Of a stretch of 64,000 nucleotides of DNA, positions 19,227-27,065 are shown piece after piece (position 1 is the stretch's first letter; each line of letters starts with the position of its first letter). Made by a program: the position numbers and the translations under genes. Location of the stretch: contig CAWJKP010000001.1 of NCBI GenBank assembly GCA_963843465.1, forward strand, positions 2,294,001 to 2,358,000, in the 5' to 3' direction. The notes under the pieces are model-generated. The model did not search any database and was not told the origin of the DNA. It saw only the letters and a list, made by a program, of their open reading frames with translations. Source of the stretch: CAWJKP01 sp963843465 (lineage in GTDB: Bacteria; Planctomycetota; Planctomycetia; Pirellulales; Thermoguttaceae).

Positions 19227-21254
19227 ATGGAGCAGTCAGACAGGAGGTCGAGGCTGCCCGTATCGACCGGGGCCAGGGTCGCCTGGCTGCCGTGGCTGGC
19301 GATTGCGCTTGCCTTGGCGGCCGCCGGCTGCGCTTCGACCAAGATGGCCACGCTGCGGGCTGTGCCGCACAACGCCCTGGCCGACGAGTTGAAGTTGTAC
19401 TCCCGCGAAGGGCCTCAGGCCAGTCCCCGCACGGTCCAATTCCTTCGCGTCTACGACCTCGGCGACGACCTCCAACGCGATCCCCGCAAGCTCCTGGACT
19501 GCATCCAGGCGATCATCGAGCGCGAGCCCTCGGCCGAAAACGTCTACGCCTTCGCCGAGGTGGCCTACCTAGAAGCGATCAAGGCCGACAAGAAGGATCC
19601 CCAGTTGGCGATGGATCTCTACGGCGCGTCGGTGGTCCACGCCTACCAGTATCTCTTCGACGACCGTTTCCGCGGCCTGCGAAACCCTTACGATCCGCAC
19701 TTCCGCGGGGCGTGCGACCTGTATAACGGGGCCTTGGAGGCCGGGCTGCGGATCGCCGTCAAGCAGAACGGCCTGAGGCCGGGCAATACCTACACCATCC
19801 GCACGGCCAGCGGCAACTGGGACTTCACCTGCCAAATCTGTGGCAGCAAGTGGCGGCCCGAGGAGCTGGACCACTTCGAGTTCGTCTCCGACTACGAGAT
19901 CACCGGGCTGAAGAACCGCTACCAGACGTACGGGCTGGGCGTGCCGCTGATCGCCGTCCGCTCGGCGAAGGGCTATCCCGGCCAGCCGGCCGCCGCGGAC
20001 TATTATCCGCCGGCGCTGAGTTTCCCGCTGACGGCCTTCCTGCGTCCGCTGCCGGCCGGCAATGCGGACGGCGCCAATGCCCTGGCCCGGCACCGGGCGG
20101 CGATCGAGCTCTACGACCCGCTGGAAACGGGCGACGTCGCCGTCGGCGACCTGGCCGTGCCGTTGGAGAGCGACCTGACCACGCCCTTGGCCTACTTCCT
20201 TTCCAACCCGGCCATGAGCAACCTGGCTACCGCCGGCCTGCTGCGGCCCGAGTCGCTGCTGAAGCCGTTGCCGGAGCGCCAGGCGCCGATCATGGGCCTG
20301 TACATGGTGCAGCCCTACGAGCCGGGCAAGATCCCGGTGCTCTTCGTCCACGGGCTCTGGTCCAGCCCCATGACCTGGGTGGAGATGTTCAACGACCTGC
20401 GAAGCTGCCCGGAAATCCGCGACCGCTACCAGTTTTGGTTCTATCTCTACCCCACGGCGCAGCCCTTCTGGATCAGCGCCAGCCGCCTGCGGACGGACCT
20501 GGCCGAGGTCCGCCAGGTGCTCGATCCTCGCCGCCAGGAGCCGGCGCTGGACCAGATGGTGGTCATCGCCCACAGCATGGGCGGGTTGTTGGCGCGGCTG
20601 CAAACCATCGACAGCGGCAACGACTTCTGGAACCTGGTCAGCCGGCAGCCGCTGGCGATGGTCCGGGCCGATCCGCAACTGCTGAAGCGGCTCGGCGATA
20701 CGTTCTATTTCCGGCCCAATCCCTCGGTCCGGCGGGTGGTGACCATCGCCACGCCCTGCCGCGGCAGCAGCATCTCCAACGACGCCACCCAATGGCTCTT
20801 CGCCAGGCTGATCAGCCTGCCGCAGTTCTTAACGGAGAGCCAGGAGAGCTTGTTCCACGACAACCAGAACCTGTTCCCCCCCGACTCGCTCTTGCACGTA
20901 GCCAACAGCATCGATTCCCTGGCCCCCCAATCGCCTGTCTTCCCCGTGATGCTCGCCGCCCGCGAAGCGCCCTGGGTGACCTATCACAACATCATCGGCC
21001 TGCTGCCCAAGCAGGGGCTGTTCGGCAAGTGGGCCGCCGGCGGCGACGGGGTCGTGAGCTACCGCAGCGCCCACATGGAGGACGTGGAAAGCGAGTTGAT
21101 CGTCCCCGCCGACCACCTGACCGTCCACATGCATCCGCTGGCCGTGCTGGAAGTCCGCCGCATCCTGCTGAAGCACCTGGCCGTGCTCCGCGGGCAGGAG
21201 GTCGACGAGCCGAACTCGGTCCACGCGGCCAACGTGCCGCCGGTTGTGCACTAA
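19227..21254 (+). CDS. Alpha/beta-hydrolase lipoprotein
   Basis: The 675-residue protein has an N-terminal membrane helix ending in a lipobox (LAAAGC), so it is probably a lipid-anchored envelope protein. The C-terminal half is an alpha/beta hydrolase: oxyanion motif VLFVHGLWSSP, nucleophile elbow AHSMGG (Ser near residue 450), and a late ADHLTVHMHP with candidate catalytic His. The N-terminal ~300 residues are of unknown fold and include a CQIC pair. Lipase or esterase activity is likely; the substrate is unknown. Confidence 0.85.
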   Translation: MEQSDRRSRLPVSTGARVAWLPWLAIALALAAAGCASTKMATLRAVPHNALADELKLYSREGPQASPRTVQFLRVYDLGDDLQRDPRKLLDCIQAIIEREPSAENVYAFAEVAYLEAIKADKKDPQLAMDLYGASVVHAYQYLFDDRFRGLRNPYDPHFRGACDLYNGALEAGLRIAVKQNGLRPGNTYTIRTASGNWDFTCQICGSKWRPEELDHFEFVSDYEITGLKNRYQTYGLGVPLIAVRSAKGYPGQPAAADYYPPALSFPLTAFLRPLPAGNADGANALARHRAAIELYDPLETGDVAVGDLAVPLESDLTTPLAYFLSNPAMSNLATAGLLRPESLLKPLPERQAPIMGLYMVQPYEPGKIPVLFVHGLWSSPMTWVEMFNDLRSCPEIRDRYQFWFYLYPTAQPFWISASRLRTDLAEVRQVLDPRRQEPALDQMVVIAHSMGGLLARLQTIDSGNDFWNLVSRQPLAMVRADPQLLKRLGDTFYFRPNPSVRRVVTIATPCRGSSISNDATQWLFARLISLPQFLTESQESLFHDNQNLFPPDSLLHVANSIDSLAPQSPVFPVMLAAREAPWVTYHNIIGLLPKQGLFGKWAAGGDGVVSYRSAHMEDVESELIVPADHLTVHMHPLAVLEVRRILLKHLAVLRGQEVDEPNSVHAANVPPVVH

Positions 21255-21258
21255 GCCG

Positions 21259-21422
21259 GCGCTCGCAAATAACTTGAACGAATTTCGTTGGTCAATCTCT
21301 GTAGGGAACGCCCTCCGTGGCGTTCCGGGCGTTCGGAAAAAGCTGCCCCGGGCGAGACCCCGGAACGCCACGGAGGGCGTTCCCTACAGAGGCAAATTGT
21401 TCAAGTTATTTTTGAGCGCACG
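21259..21422. repeat. Nested inverted-repeat element
   Basis: The outer arms are GCGCTCGCAAATAACTTGAAC and a near-complement ending at 21422. Inside, a second pair of ~30-bp arms (TGTAGGGAACGCCCTCCGTG... and complement, 21298-21390) surrounds a GC-rich centre. The nesting suggests one palindromic element containing another. Confidence 0.75.
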
Positions 21423-21441
21423 CTAAGCCCTGCAACCCCGC

Positions 21442-21518
21442 AGGTTATGCTTTAGCATAACGGAATCCCGAGACATCGGCCGCCGATCGCTCGCCCGTTA
21501 TGCTGAAGCATAACCTAC
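21442..21518. repeat. GGTTATGCTTTAGCATAAC palindromic element, copy 1
   Basis: Two GTTATGCTxxAGCATAAC hairpins lie about 35 bp apart. The same arrangement occurs at 43715-43773 just upstream of the RNase D gene. Confidence 0.8.
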
Positions 21519-21588
21519 CAACTGGAAACGTCACCGCCGAGGCGCAGAGACGCCGAGAATACGGAATTCAATTATTCTTCGGTCCGGC

Positions 21589-22326
21589 TCAGCGCTTGCT
21601 CCGCTTGGCAATCTCGTCGCGCAGCCGGGCGGCCACCTCGTATTGTTCGTGGGCCACGGCATCGGCCAGTTGCTCGGCCAACGTCCGGCCCACGTCGTAG
21701 TGCTCGCGGAGCCACTGCTGCAAATGGCGGAGTTGGACCACCAACTCGTCCTCCTCGAACGGCTCTTCGACCTGCGCCTTCTCCGAGAGCCGGCGAATCC
21801 GCTCCAAACCCTGGTTGATCTCCTCGATGGCTACTTCGGCCCCGGCCTTTTCCAGACAGTCCAAGGCCGCGGCCTGCGTGCGGTGGAAGAGCACGAAGGG
21901 CCGGTACTGCTCGTGCGACAGCACCCATTCCTCATTGGACGAATGCTCCTCGACGAAGTCCATCAGGGCCAAGGTGTGATCGGCGTCGGCCACCGCCCGG
22001 GCGAACTCCCGCAGCGCCAACCAGCAGATGCGGCGGTGATAGTACTGGTAGAACTCCCGATCGACCTGGAGCGTCTGTTCCTCGCTCAGCCGCAGCGGCT
22101 CGGGCTGCCGTGCCGCCTCGGCCCTGAGAAGGTCCAGATACGTGGTGGCCCCCCCCGGCTGCTCCCCGTCGGGACGGCCGCAGGTCTCCATCTGCAAGAC
22201 GCCCATCTCGATCCGCATTTGCAGCACCTCGCGGCCGTCCCCTGCCGGCACCAACCGTGCGCTGATCATCCCGGCTTCAAAGGGCCAGTGCCGCAGCAGG
22301 CGGTCGATGTCTTGGGGATCAGCCAT
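21589..22326 (-). CDS. UVR-motif protein of unknown function
   Basis: The 245-residue protein starts MADPQDIDRLL. The mostly alpha-helical body ends in a UVR motif (LAEQLADAVAHEQYEVAARLRDEIAKR), the short helical hairpin found in UvrB, UvrC and some regulators. There is no helicase or nuclease domain, so it is not UvrB or UvrC. The longer start at 22374 would be translated from the adjacent repeat element, so I use ATG 22326; no strong ribosome binding site is visible. Confidence 0.78.
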   Translation of the reverse strand: MADPQDIDRLLRHWPFEAGMISARLVPAGDGREVLQMRIEMGVLQMETCGRPDGEQPGGATTYLDLLRAEAARQPEPLRLSEEQTLQVDREFYQYYHRRICWLALREFARAVADADHTLALMDFVEEHSSNEEWVLSHEQYRPFVLFHRTQAAALDCLEKAGAEVAIEEINQGLERIRRLSEKAQVEEPFEEDELVVQLRHLQQWLREHYDVGRTLAEQLADAVAHEQYEVAARLRDEIAKRSKR

Positions 22327-22360
22327 GAAATCATTATAACCGCGGGTCGCTTCCCGGCGT

Positions 22361-22625
22361 GTAGGGTGGGACAAGCTCGCCAGAGCGAGCGCCGGCCCAC
22401 CAAAAGTGGCCGGTGGGCAGTGGGCAGTGGTCAGCGGCTAGCCTCGCCGGAAAAGCATGGGACTTATGGGACCGATGGGACTTATGAGACCTATGAGTCC
22501 CATAAGTCCCAATCTCTGACCACTAGCCACTGACCACTAGCCACTCCCTCTGACCACTAGCCACTGACCACTAGCCACTCCCCTGGTGGGCCGGCGATCG
22601 CCCTGGCGAGCTTGTCCCACCCTAC
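22361..22625. repeat. GTAGGGTGGGACAAGCTCGC element with nested direct repeats
   Basis: Terminal arms of ~40 bp match those at 18856-18956. The interior (about 22418-22580) holds several copies of TGACCACTAGCCACT, plus a short GGGACTTATG(G/A)GACC(G/T)ATG repeat around 22461-22511. The interior differs from the copy at 41759-41982, which suggests the arms are conserved and the cargo variable. Confidence 0.82.
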
Positions 22626-22646
22626 CTTTCTGAAGTCCGCCTCACC

Positions 22647-23063
22647 CTACTCGAAGCTCTCCCGGCGGGAGCCCTTCTTCTGGGCACGGCGACGCTTGTC
22701 GTCCAGGCGACGACGGACGGAGCCGCGGGTGGGCCGCGTCGGCTTGCGACGCTTCGGCGGCTGGGCCGCTTCCACCAGCATCTGGCGAAGCTTCTCCAGA
22801 CAATCGCTGGCGTTGCGGCCGGCGTCGCGATAACGCTGGCTGCTCACCACTAGGTCGCCCTCCACCGTCACCCGCCGATGGTGGCGGGCGAGGAACCGCT
22901 GGCGGACGTCGTCCGGCAGGCTGGCACTGCGGAGCAGCGGCCAGCGAAGCGTCGCCTTGCTGTTGACCTTGTTGACATTCTGTCCCCCCGGGCCGGAACT
23001 CCGCGCGTAGCTGATCTCGAACTCGGCCAGCGGGATTTGAATGCGGGAGTTCACCAGCAGCAT
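22647..23063 (-). CDS. arfB: ArfB-type peptidyl-tRNA hydrolase (ribosome rescue)
   Basis: The 138-residue protein has the release-factor catalytic motif in SSGPGGQNVNKV, which hydrolyses peptidyl-tRNA, and a basic, disordered C-terminus (KRRKPTRP ... DDKRRRAQKKG) that enters the empty mRNA channel in ArfB. It therefore frees ribosomes stalled on non-stop mRNA. Length fits ArfB (about 140) and is far too short for RF1/RF2. ATG 23063 lies one base after the upstream isomerase stop codon, so translation is likely coupled; a TTG start at 23087 would overlap that gene. Confidence 0.92.
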   Translation of the reverse strand: MLLVNSRIQIPLAEFEISYARSSGPGGQNVNKVNSKATLRWPLLRSASLPDDVRQRFLARHHRRVTVEGDLVVSSQRYRDAGRNASDCLEKLRQMLVEAAQPPKRRKPTRPTRGSVRRRLDDKRRRAQKKGSRRESFE

Positions 23064-23064
23064 G

Positions 23065-23880
23065 TCAGCCGTCGCCACGGAGGACAAAGCGATCGAAGGC
23101 CTCCCGCGCGTGGACTAACAGGGAAGGGTAGTCGAGCGTTTCGATCTCTTCGCCCAGCAGTTCCACGTCGTAGAAACCATCGTAGCCGGAGGCCTTCAAG
23201 GCGTCGACGATCTCCCGCAACGGCACGCACCCTTCCCCCAGGCGACAGCGATTCTGCTCCGCGGTGGGAGGCTTGCGGGAATCGCCCAACTGCACGATCG
23301 CCACCTTCCCGGCCAACTCGGCAATCCGGCCGATGACCTCGCGGTCTTGTCCCAGATGGTAGGTATCGAAGACCATCTTCACCTGCGGACTGCCCACCGA
23401 CTGGAGCAACTCGAGGGTTTCGTCGATGCCGGTCAAGAAGGTAAACTCGGCGGCACAATGAGGGTGCATGGGCTCGATTCCCAGGACCACCCCCCGCTCG
23501 GAGGCCAGCGGCGCTAGTTCGTTCAAGGCGTCGCGGATCAGACGGCGGGCGTGGTTGAAGGTATGCCCCGCCCGCGAACCACTATAGACTACCAAAGTTT
23601 GTGCTTTCAGGCCGGCGGCCGTCTCCAGGGCGTCGCTGGCGTCTTCGATACTGGTGCGGAAGGAGCGGCCGTCGCTGCCGGTGAAGCCCCCGGCCCAAAG
23701 GAGGTGGGAGACCTTCAGTCCGGCGTCGGCCAACAGCTCGATCCCCTTCTCTTCGCCGAAATCGGAGAGCTTTTGCCGCCAGACGCCCATGGCGGGGATC
23801 CCCGCGGCGGCATAGTTCGCCACGTCCTCTTCGAACGACCAGCGGAAGGTGGTCGTTTCATTCATCAATAACACCGCCAT
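23065..23880 (-). CDS. Sugar phosphate isomerase/epimerase family TIM-barrel protein
   Basis: A 271-residue AP-endonuclease-2-like TIM barrel. Likely metal ligands sit in GIEPMHP, MVFDTYHL and YDVELLG, the usual Glu/Asp/Glu positions of this family. It should act on a sugar, sugar phosphate or inosose in the cytoplasm; the substrate cannot be told from sequence. AGGAG lies upstream of the ATG at 23880. ArfB follows directly, but the two functions are unrelated. Confidence 0.87.
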   Translation of the reverse strand: MAVLLMNETTTFRWSFEEDVANYAAAGIPAMGVWRQKLSDFGEEKGIELLADAGLKVSHLLWAGGFTGSDGRSFRTSIEDASDALETAAGLKAQTLVVYSGSRAGHTFNHARRLIRDALNELAPLASERGVVLGIEPMHPHCAAEFTFLTGIDETLELLQSVGSPQVKMVFDTYHLGQDREVIGRIAELAGKVAIVQLGDSRKPPTAEQNRCRLGEGCVPLREIVDALKASGYDGFYDVELLGEEIETLDYPSLLVHAREAFDRFVLRGDG

Positions 23881-24056
23881 CCGTGCGTGCTCCTGCTGTA
23901 AATTCCGTCGCGGTTAGGAGTTAAAAGCTCCTTCATTCCTCTGCTGCGGCTTTGCCGTCTAGTATGGAACATTCCGGCCCGGCTGTAAAGCGCAACCGGC
24001 CCCGGTCGATACTGATCTTGACCCGTCATCTGCCCCTGGAGACACTACCCGGGCCT

Positions 24057-25244
24057 ATGCGAATCTTCACGCGCCATGTCTTAGCCCAGTTGACCAAGCT
24101 GTTCCTCTTGGCGCTGACCGCGCTGACGGCCCTGTTCTTGATCGGCGGCCTGGTCAACGAGGCGCTGCGGCAAAACCTGCCTCCCCTGGCCGTCTTGCGG
24201 CTGGTGCCCTATTTCTTGCCCGAGGTGCTGCGGGTCACGGTGCCGGTGTGCCTGCTGCTGGCGGCCACCAGCCTCTACTCGCGAATGTCCGGTTCCAACG
24301 AGATTGTCGCCGTGAAGGCCTTGGGCATCTCGCCGCTGCCGCTGCTCTGGCCGACCTTCGTGATCAGCTTCCTGCTGAGCCTGTTTACCGTGTGGCTTAA
24401 CGACCTGGCCGGCTCCTGGGGTCGCCACGGCATCCAGCGAGTCGTGGTCGAGGCGGTGGAAGAGATCGCCTACGCCATGTTGCAGACGCAAAAGGGATAC
24501 AGCGCCGGCACTTTCAGCATCAACGTCAAGGGCATGGACGGCCGGCGGCTGCTCGCGCCCATGCTCACCATCCGGGGGCACGGCGACGTGCCAACGCTGA
24601 CGATCACCGCCCAGGAGGCGTACCTGCACTGCGACCACGACGAGAACGTGCTGAAAATCCGGCTGCGCAACGGCACCATGGACTTCGGCGGCCTGACCAG
24701 GTTCGACTTCCCCGACGTTCAGGAACAGGAAATACCGCTGGAAGACACCAGCCACACCAACTTCGAAACGCAAATGCCCTCCTGGTTGCCGCTTTGCGCG
24801 ATTCCCCACGAGACCTTGCGAGAAGCCCGCGTGGTCGAGGAGACGGACAAGAAGTACACCCTGGAGGCCGCTTACCAGATGCTCAGCGGCGACTTCGACG
24901 AGCTCACCGGCGGGCAGTGGGCAGTCCGCCGGATGGTGGCCAACGATCATCGCAGCCGGCTCTACCGCCTCTACGCGGAACCCCATCGCCGCTGGTCGGC
25001 GGGCTTCAGTTGTCTCTGTTTCGTCTGGGTCGGTGCTCCCATGGGCATCTGGTTCCGCAACCGCGACTTCCTCACCAATTTCTTCCTCTGCTTCCTGCCG
25101 ATCCTGATCGTCTATTACCCGCTCTTGATATTCACCGCCGACGCGGCCAAGAACGGCAGCGCACCCGCTTCGCTGGCCTGGCTGGGCAATCTCTGCCTCG
25201 TGGCCTGGGGCAGCGTGATCTTGCGGAAAGTAGTCCGCTACTGA
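24057..25244 (+). CDS. LptF/LptG-family permease (YjgP/YjgQ)
   Basis: The 395-residue protein has three membrane helices at the N-terminus (LFLLALTALTALFLIGGL, VTVPVCLLLAATSLY, PTFVISFLLSLFTVWL), a ~170-residue periplasmic beta domain and three helices at the end. That is the LptF/G layout. With LptB and LptC, such proteins pull lipopolysaccharide from the inner membrane. I chose MRIFTRHVLAQL at 24057 because upstream residues do not resemble the family. Only one such gene is seen here, so F and G cannot be told apart. Confidence 0.85.
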   Translation: MRIFTRHVLAQLTKLFLLALTALTALFLIGGLVNEALRQNLPPLAVLRLVPYFLPEVLRVTVPVCLLLAATSLYSRMSGSNEIVAVKALGISPLPLLWPTFVISFLLSLFTVWLNDLAGSWGRHGIQRVVVEAVEEIAYAMLQTQKGYSAGTFSINVKGMDGRRLLAPMLTIRGHGDVPTLTITAQEAYLHCDHDENVLKIRLRNGTMDFGGLTRFDFPDVQEQEIPLEDTSHTNFETQMPSWLPLCAIPHETLREARVVEETDKKYTLEAAYQMLSGDFDELTGGQWAVRRMVANDHRSRLYRLYAEPHRRWSAGFSCLCFVWVGAPMGIWFRNRDFLTNFFLCFLPILIVYYPLLIFTADAAKNGSAPASLAWLGNLCLVAWGSVILRKVVRY

Positions 25245-25245
25245 C

Positions 25246-25400
25246 GGAGAGTGGTTAGTGGCTAGTGGTCAGGGGTCGGAAAAGAGAAGGTTGTAGGGAG
25301 GGGCATTCCTTACAGGATCATGCGCCCGGCCATTTGGTCAACCGACTTGTGCGCGGGCCCTAGCCGCTGACCACTGACCACTAGCCACTGACCACTCACT
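25246..25400. repeat. Short repeat cluster related to TGACCACTAGCCACT
   Basis: Inverted copies of the motif lie at both ends (GTGGTTAGTGGCTAGTGGTCA near 25250 and TGACCACTAGCCACTGACCACT near 25375). They fill the gap between the convergent permease and TraB-like genes. The same motif lies inside the elements at 22361-22625 and 41759-41982. Confidence 0.7.
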
Positions 25401-26361
25401 TCTTCGCGGGGGCCGGGTCGCGCATGTCCCAGGCGGTCAGCCAACGGGTGCTGATGGGGGCCAGCCGGAACTCGTCTTTGAGCCGTTGCTGCATGTCGTG
25501 CATGTGGCCGGCGCCGTAGAAGATCGCGATCCGGCCCTTGCCCTGCTCGATCTGCTTCTTGAGCACCGCCAGGGCCTTCTTGTTGCGCTCCGTGATCAGC
25601 GTGGACCCGTCTTTGCCGGTCAGCGCCCCCACCTGGCCTTCGAGGTCCTCGAACTGCCCGGCCATCATGCGTTTCAAGGCCAAGGCACGATTCTTGTTCA
25701 TCAGGGCCATCAAGAGTTCCCCGTCGCCGAGGCCCGACTGCCCGCCGTTTTGCCGGGCCAAACCATAGCCCATCGCACGGAAGAACATCTGCATCAGGCT
25801 CTCGCCCCGCCGGTCCATCGACTTGGCGAACTCCTCGGGCGACATGTCGGCATGGACGAAGTTCTTCCGCGTGTAGTCGATGCCCTTGAGCTGGAACTGC
25901 AAGTCCAGCGCGACGGTCATCGCATTCTGGATCGCGGAGAGCGGATTGCGATTGGGGCTGCCGCCGCCCTTGGGAACCGTCACCGATTCCGGCGTCACCA
26001 ACTCGAAGAGCACCACCTCGTACTTCTCGAACAGGCCGTTCAACTGCTGGTAGTACCCGGGATCGCCAATGTGGACGGCGGCTACCAGGTCGACGGTCGG
26101 CCGGTCGCGTCCGCAGTCCTGGGGGACGTGGCGCACGACGGCTGTCTGCATGGCCTGCGGCACCTTGAGCGGGTTGCGGAGGATGCGGACAAACTGGTTG
26201 TGAGCGCCCTGCTGTTCTTCTTGGGCGTCGTTTTTCGGCTCCTCCGCCCGCCCGCCGGCCGTGGCCGCCAGCAGGACGGCCAGCATCATGCCGGTGAGCC
26301 TGGCAGGGGAAGATTGCTGATAGAAGGCCGCCGCTGCCTGAAAAGCTCGGTGTAACCGCAT
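25396..26361 (-). CDS. TraB/GumN-like secreted protein
   Basis: A 321-residue protein with a signal peptide (MMLAVLLAATAGGRAEE). Family-type motifs are DLVAAVHIGDPGYYQQLN near the start of the domain, YEVVLFELV, and IAIFYGAGHMHDM near the C-terminus, matching the conserved GxxH and Glu positions of TraB/PrgY-like proteins. The family is thought to include metal-dependent peptidase-like folds; the function here is unknown. AAGGAG lies upstream of the ATG. Confidence 0.75.
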   Translation of the reverse strand: MRLHRAFQAAAAFYQQSSPARLTGMMLAVLLAATAGGRAEEPKNDAQEEQQGAHNQFVRILRNPLKVPQAMQTAVVRHVPQDCGRDRPTVDLVAAVHIGDPGYYQQLNGLFEKYEVVLFELVTPESVTVPKGGGSPNRNPLSAIQNAMTVALDLQFQLKGIDYTRKNFVHADMSPEEFAKSMDRRGESLMQMFFRAMGYGLARQNGGQSGLGDGELLMALMNKNRALALKRMMAGQFEDLEGQVGALTGKDGSTLITERNKKALAVLKKQIEQGKGRIAIFYGAGHMHDMQQRLKDEFRLAPISTRWLTAWDMRDPAPAKK

Positions 26362-27065
26362 GGATCAATCGGCTCCTTGGGCTTGCCGTCGGAATGGACG
26401 GCCACAGCCAAAAGTATACGCCGGCGGGACGAAACTAAAAGTCCCCGCGGGGCGGACGGGGGACGGAGAGAAAAGGAGAAGAGGAGACGGGAGGGCGCGG
26501 GGACGTCGGGGCGGGGTAGTGGCGCTGGTCGAGCATGGCGCGATTCATCGCCATGAGACCACGCCGAAATGAAGACCGAAACTGCTTGAAGTCGGGCCAT
26601 TGCGATACCGCCTGCCAGCAATGGCCTTTGCGTAAGCCGCCTCCTCTTCTCCCCTTCTCCTCTTCTCCTCGTCGCCTCTTCTATCCTCCCCCCCTTCCGC
26701 CGCCCGCCGTCACCCGTCCGCCGATTTACCCCCCAAATAGGACCCCATTTGCGAAATAACTTGACGGCCTGAGTGATTCCGATCACGATAAATGAGTGAA
26801 ACTGCAATGTTTAGGTCGATTGGCTGGGGACCTTGACGCGCCAGACGCCGGGTTCATTTTTTCGATTTGCCGCAGACGGGCTGCTTTGCGGGAACTTTAG
26901 ACCCGCCGCGGACTTCTATTCTAGCGGTCCCGTTTTGGCGACAATCTATTTGACATAATCTCCGATTTGGGTTTCCATAGAAAGATATGGGGAGTTGTGG
27001 TATCCTGGCAAGGATTCGTGGGGGACCTCAGCTCTGCTAGCAACGCTGTTGGTCAGGTAAAGCGC
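26362..27065. other. Intergenic region with purine/pyrimidine-rich inverted arms
   Basis: No gene is supported. A purine-rich stretch at about 26455-26510 (GGAGAAGAGGAG...) and a pyrimidine-rich one at about 26637-26725 (CTCCTCTTCTCC...) are imperfect complements and could pair across ~130 bp. The region between 26740 and 27065 is lower in GC than its surroundings and should contain the promoter of the plus-strand gene at 27066. Confidence 0.45.

Noticed and set aside
21589..22326. The UVR-motif gene as uvrB or uvrC.
   Set aside because: It lacks helicase and GIY-YIG domains and is far too short; only the C-terminal UVR hairpin is shared.
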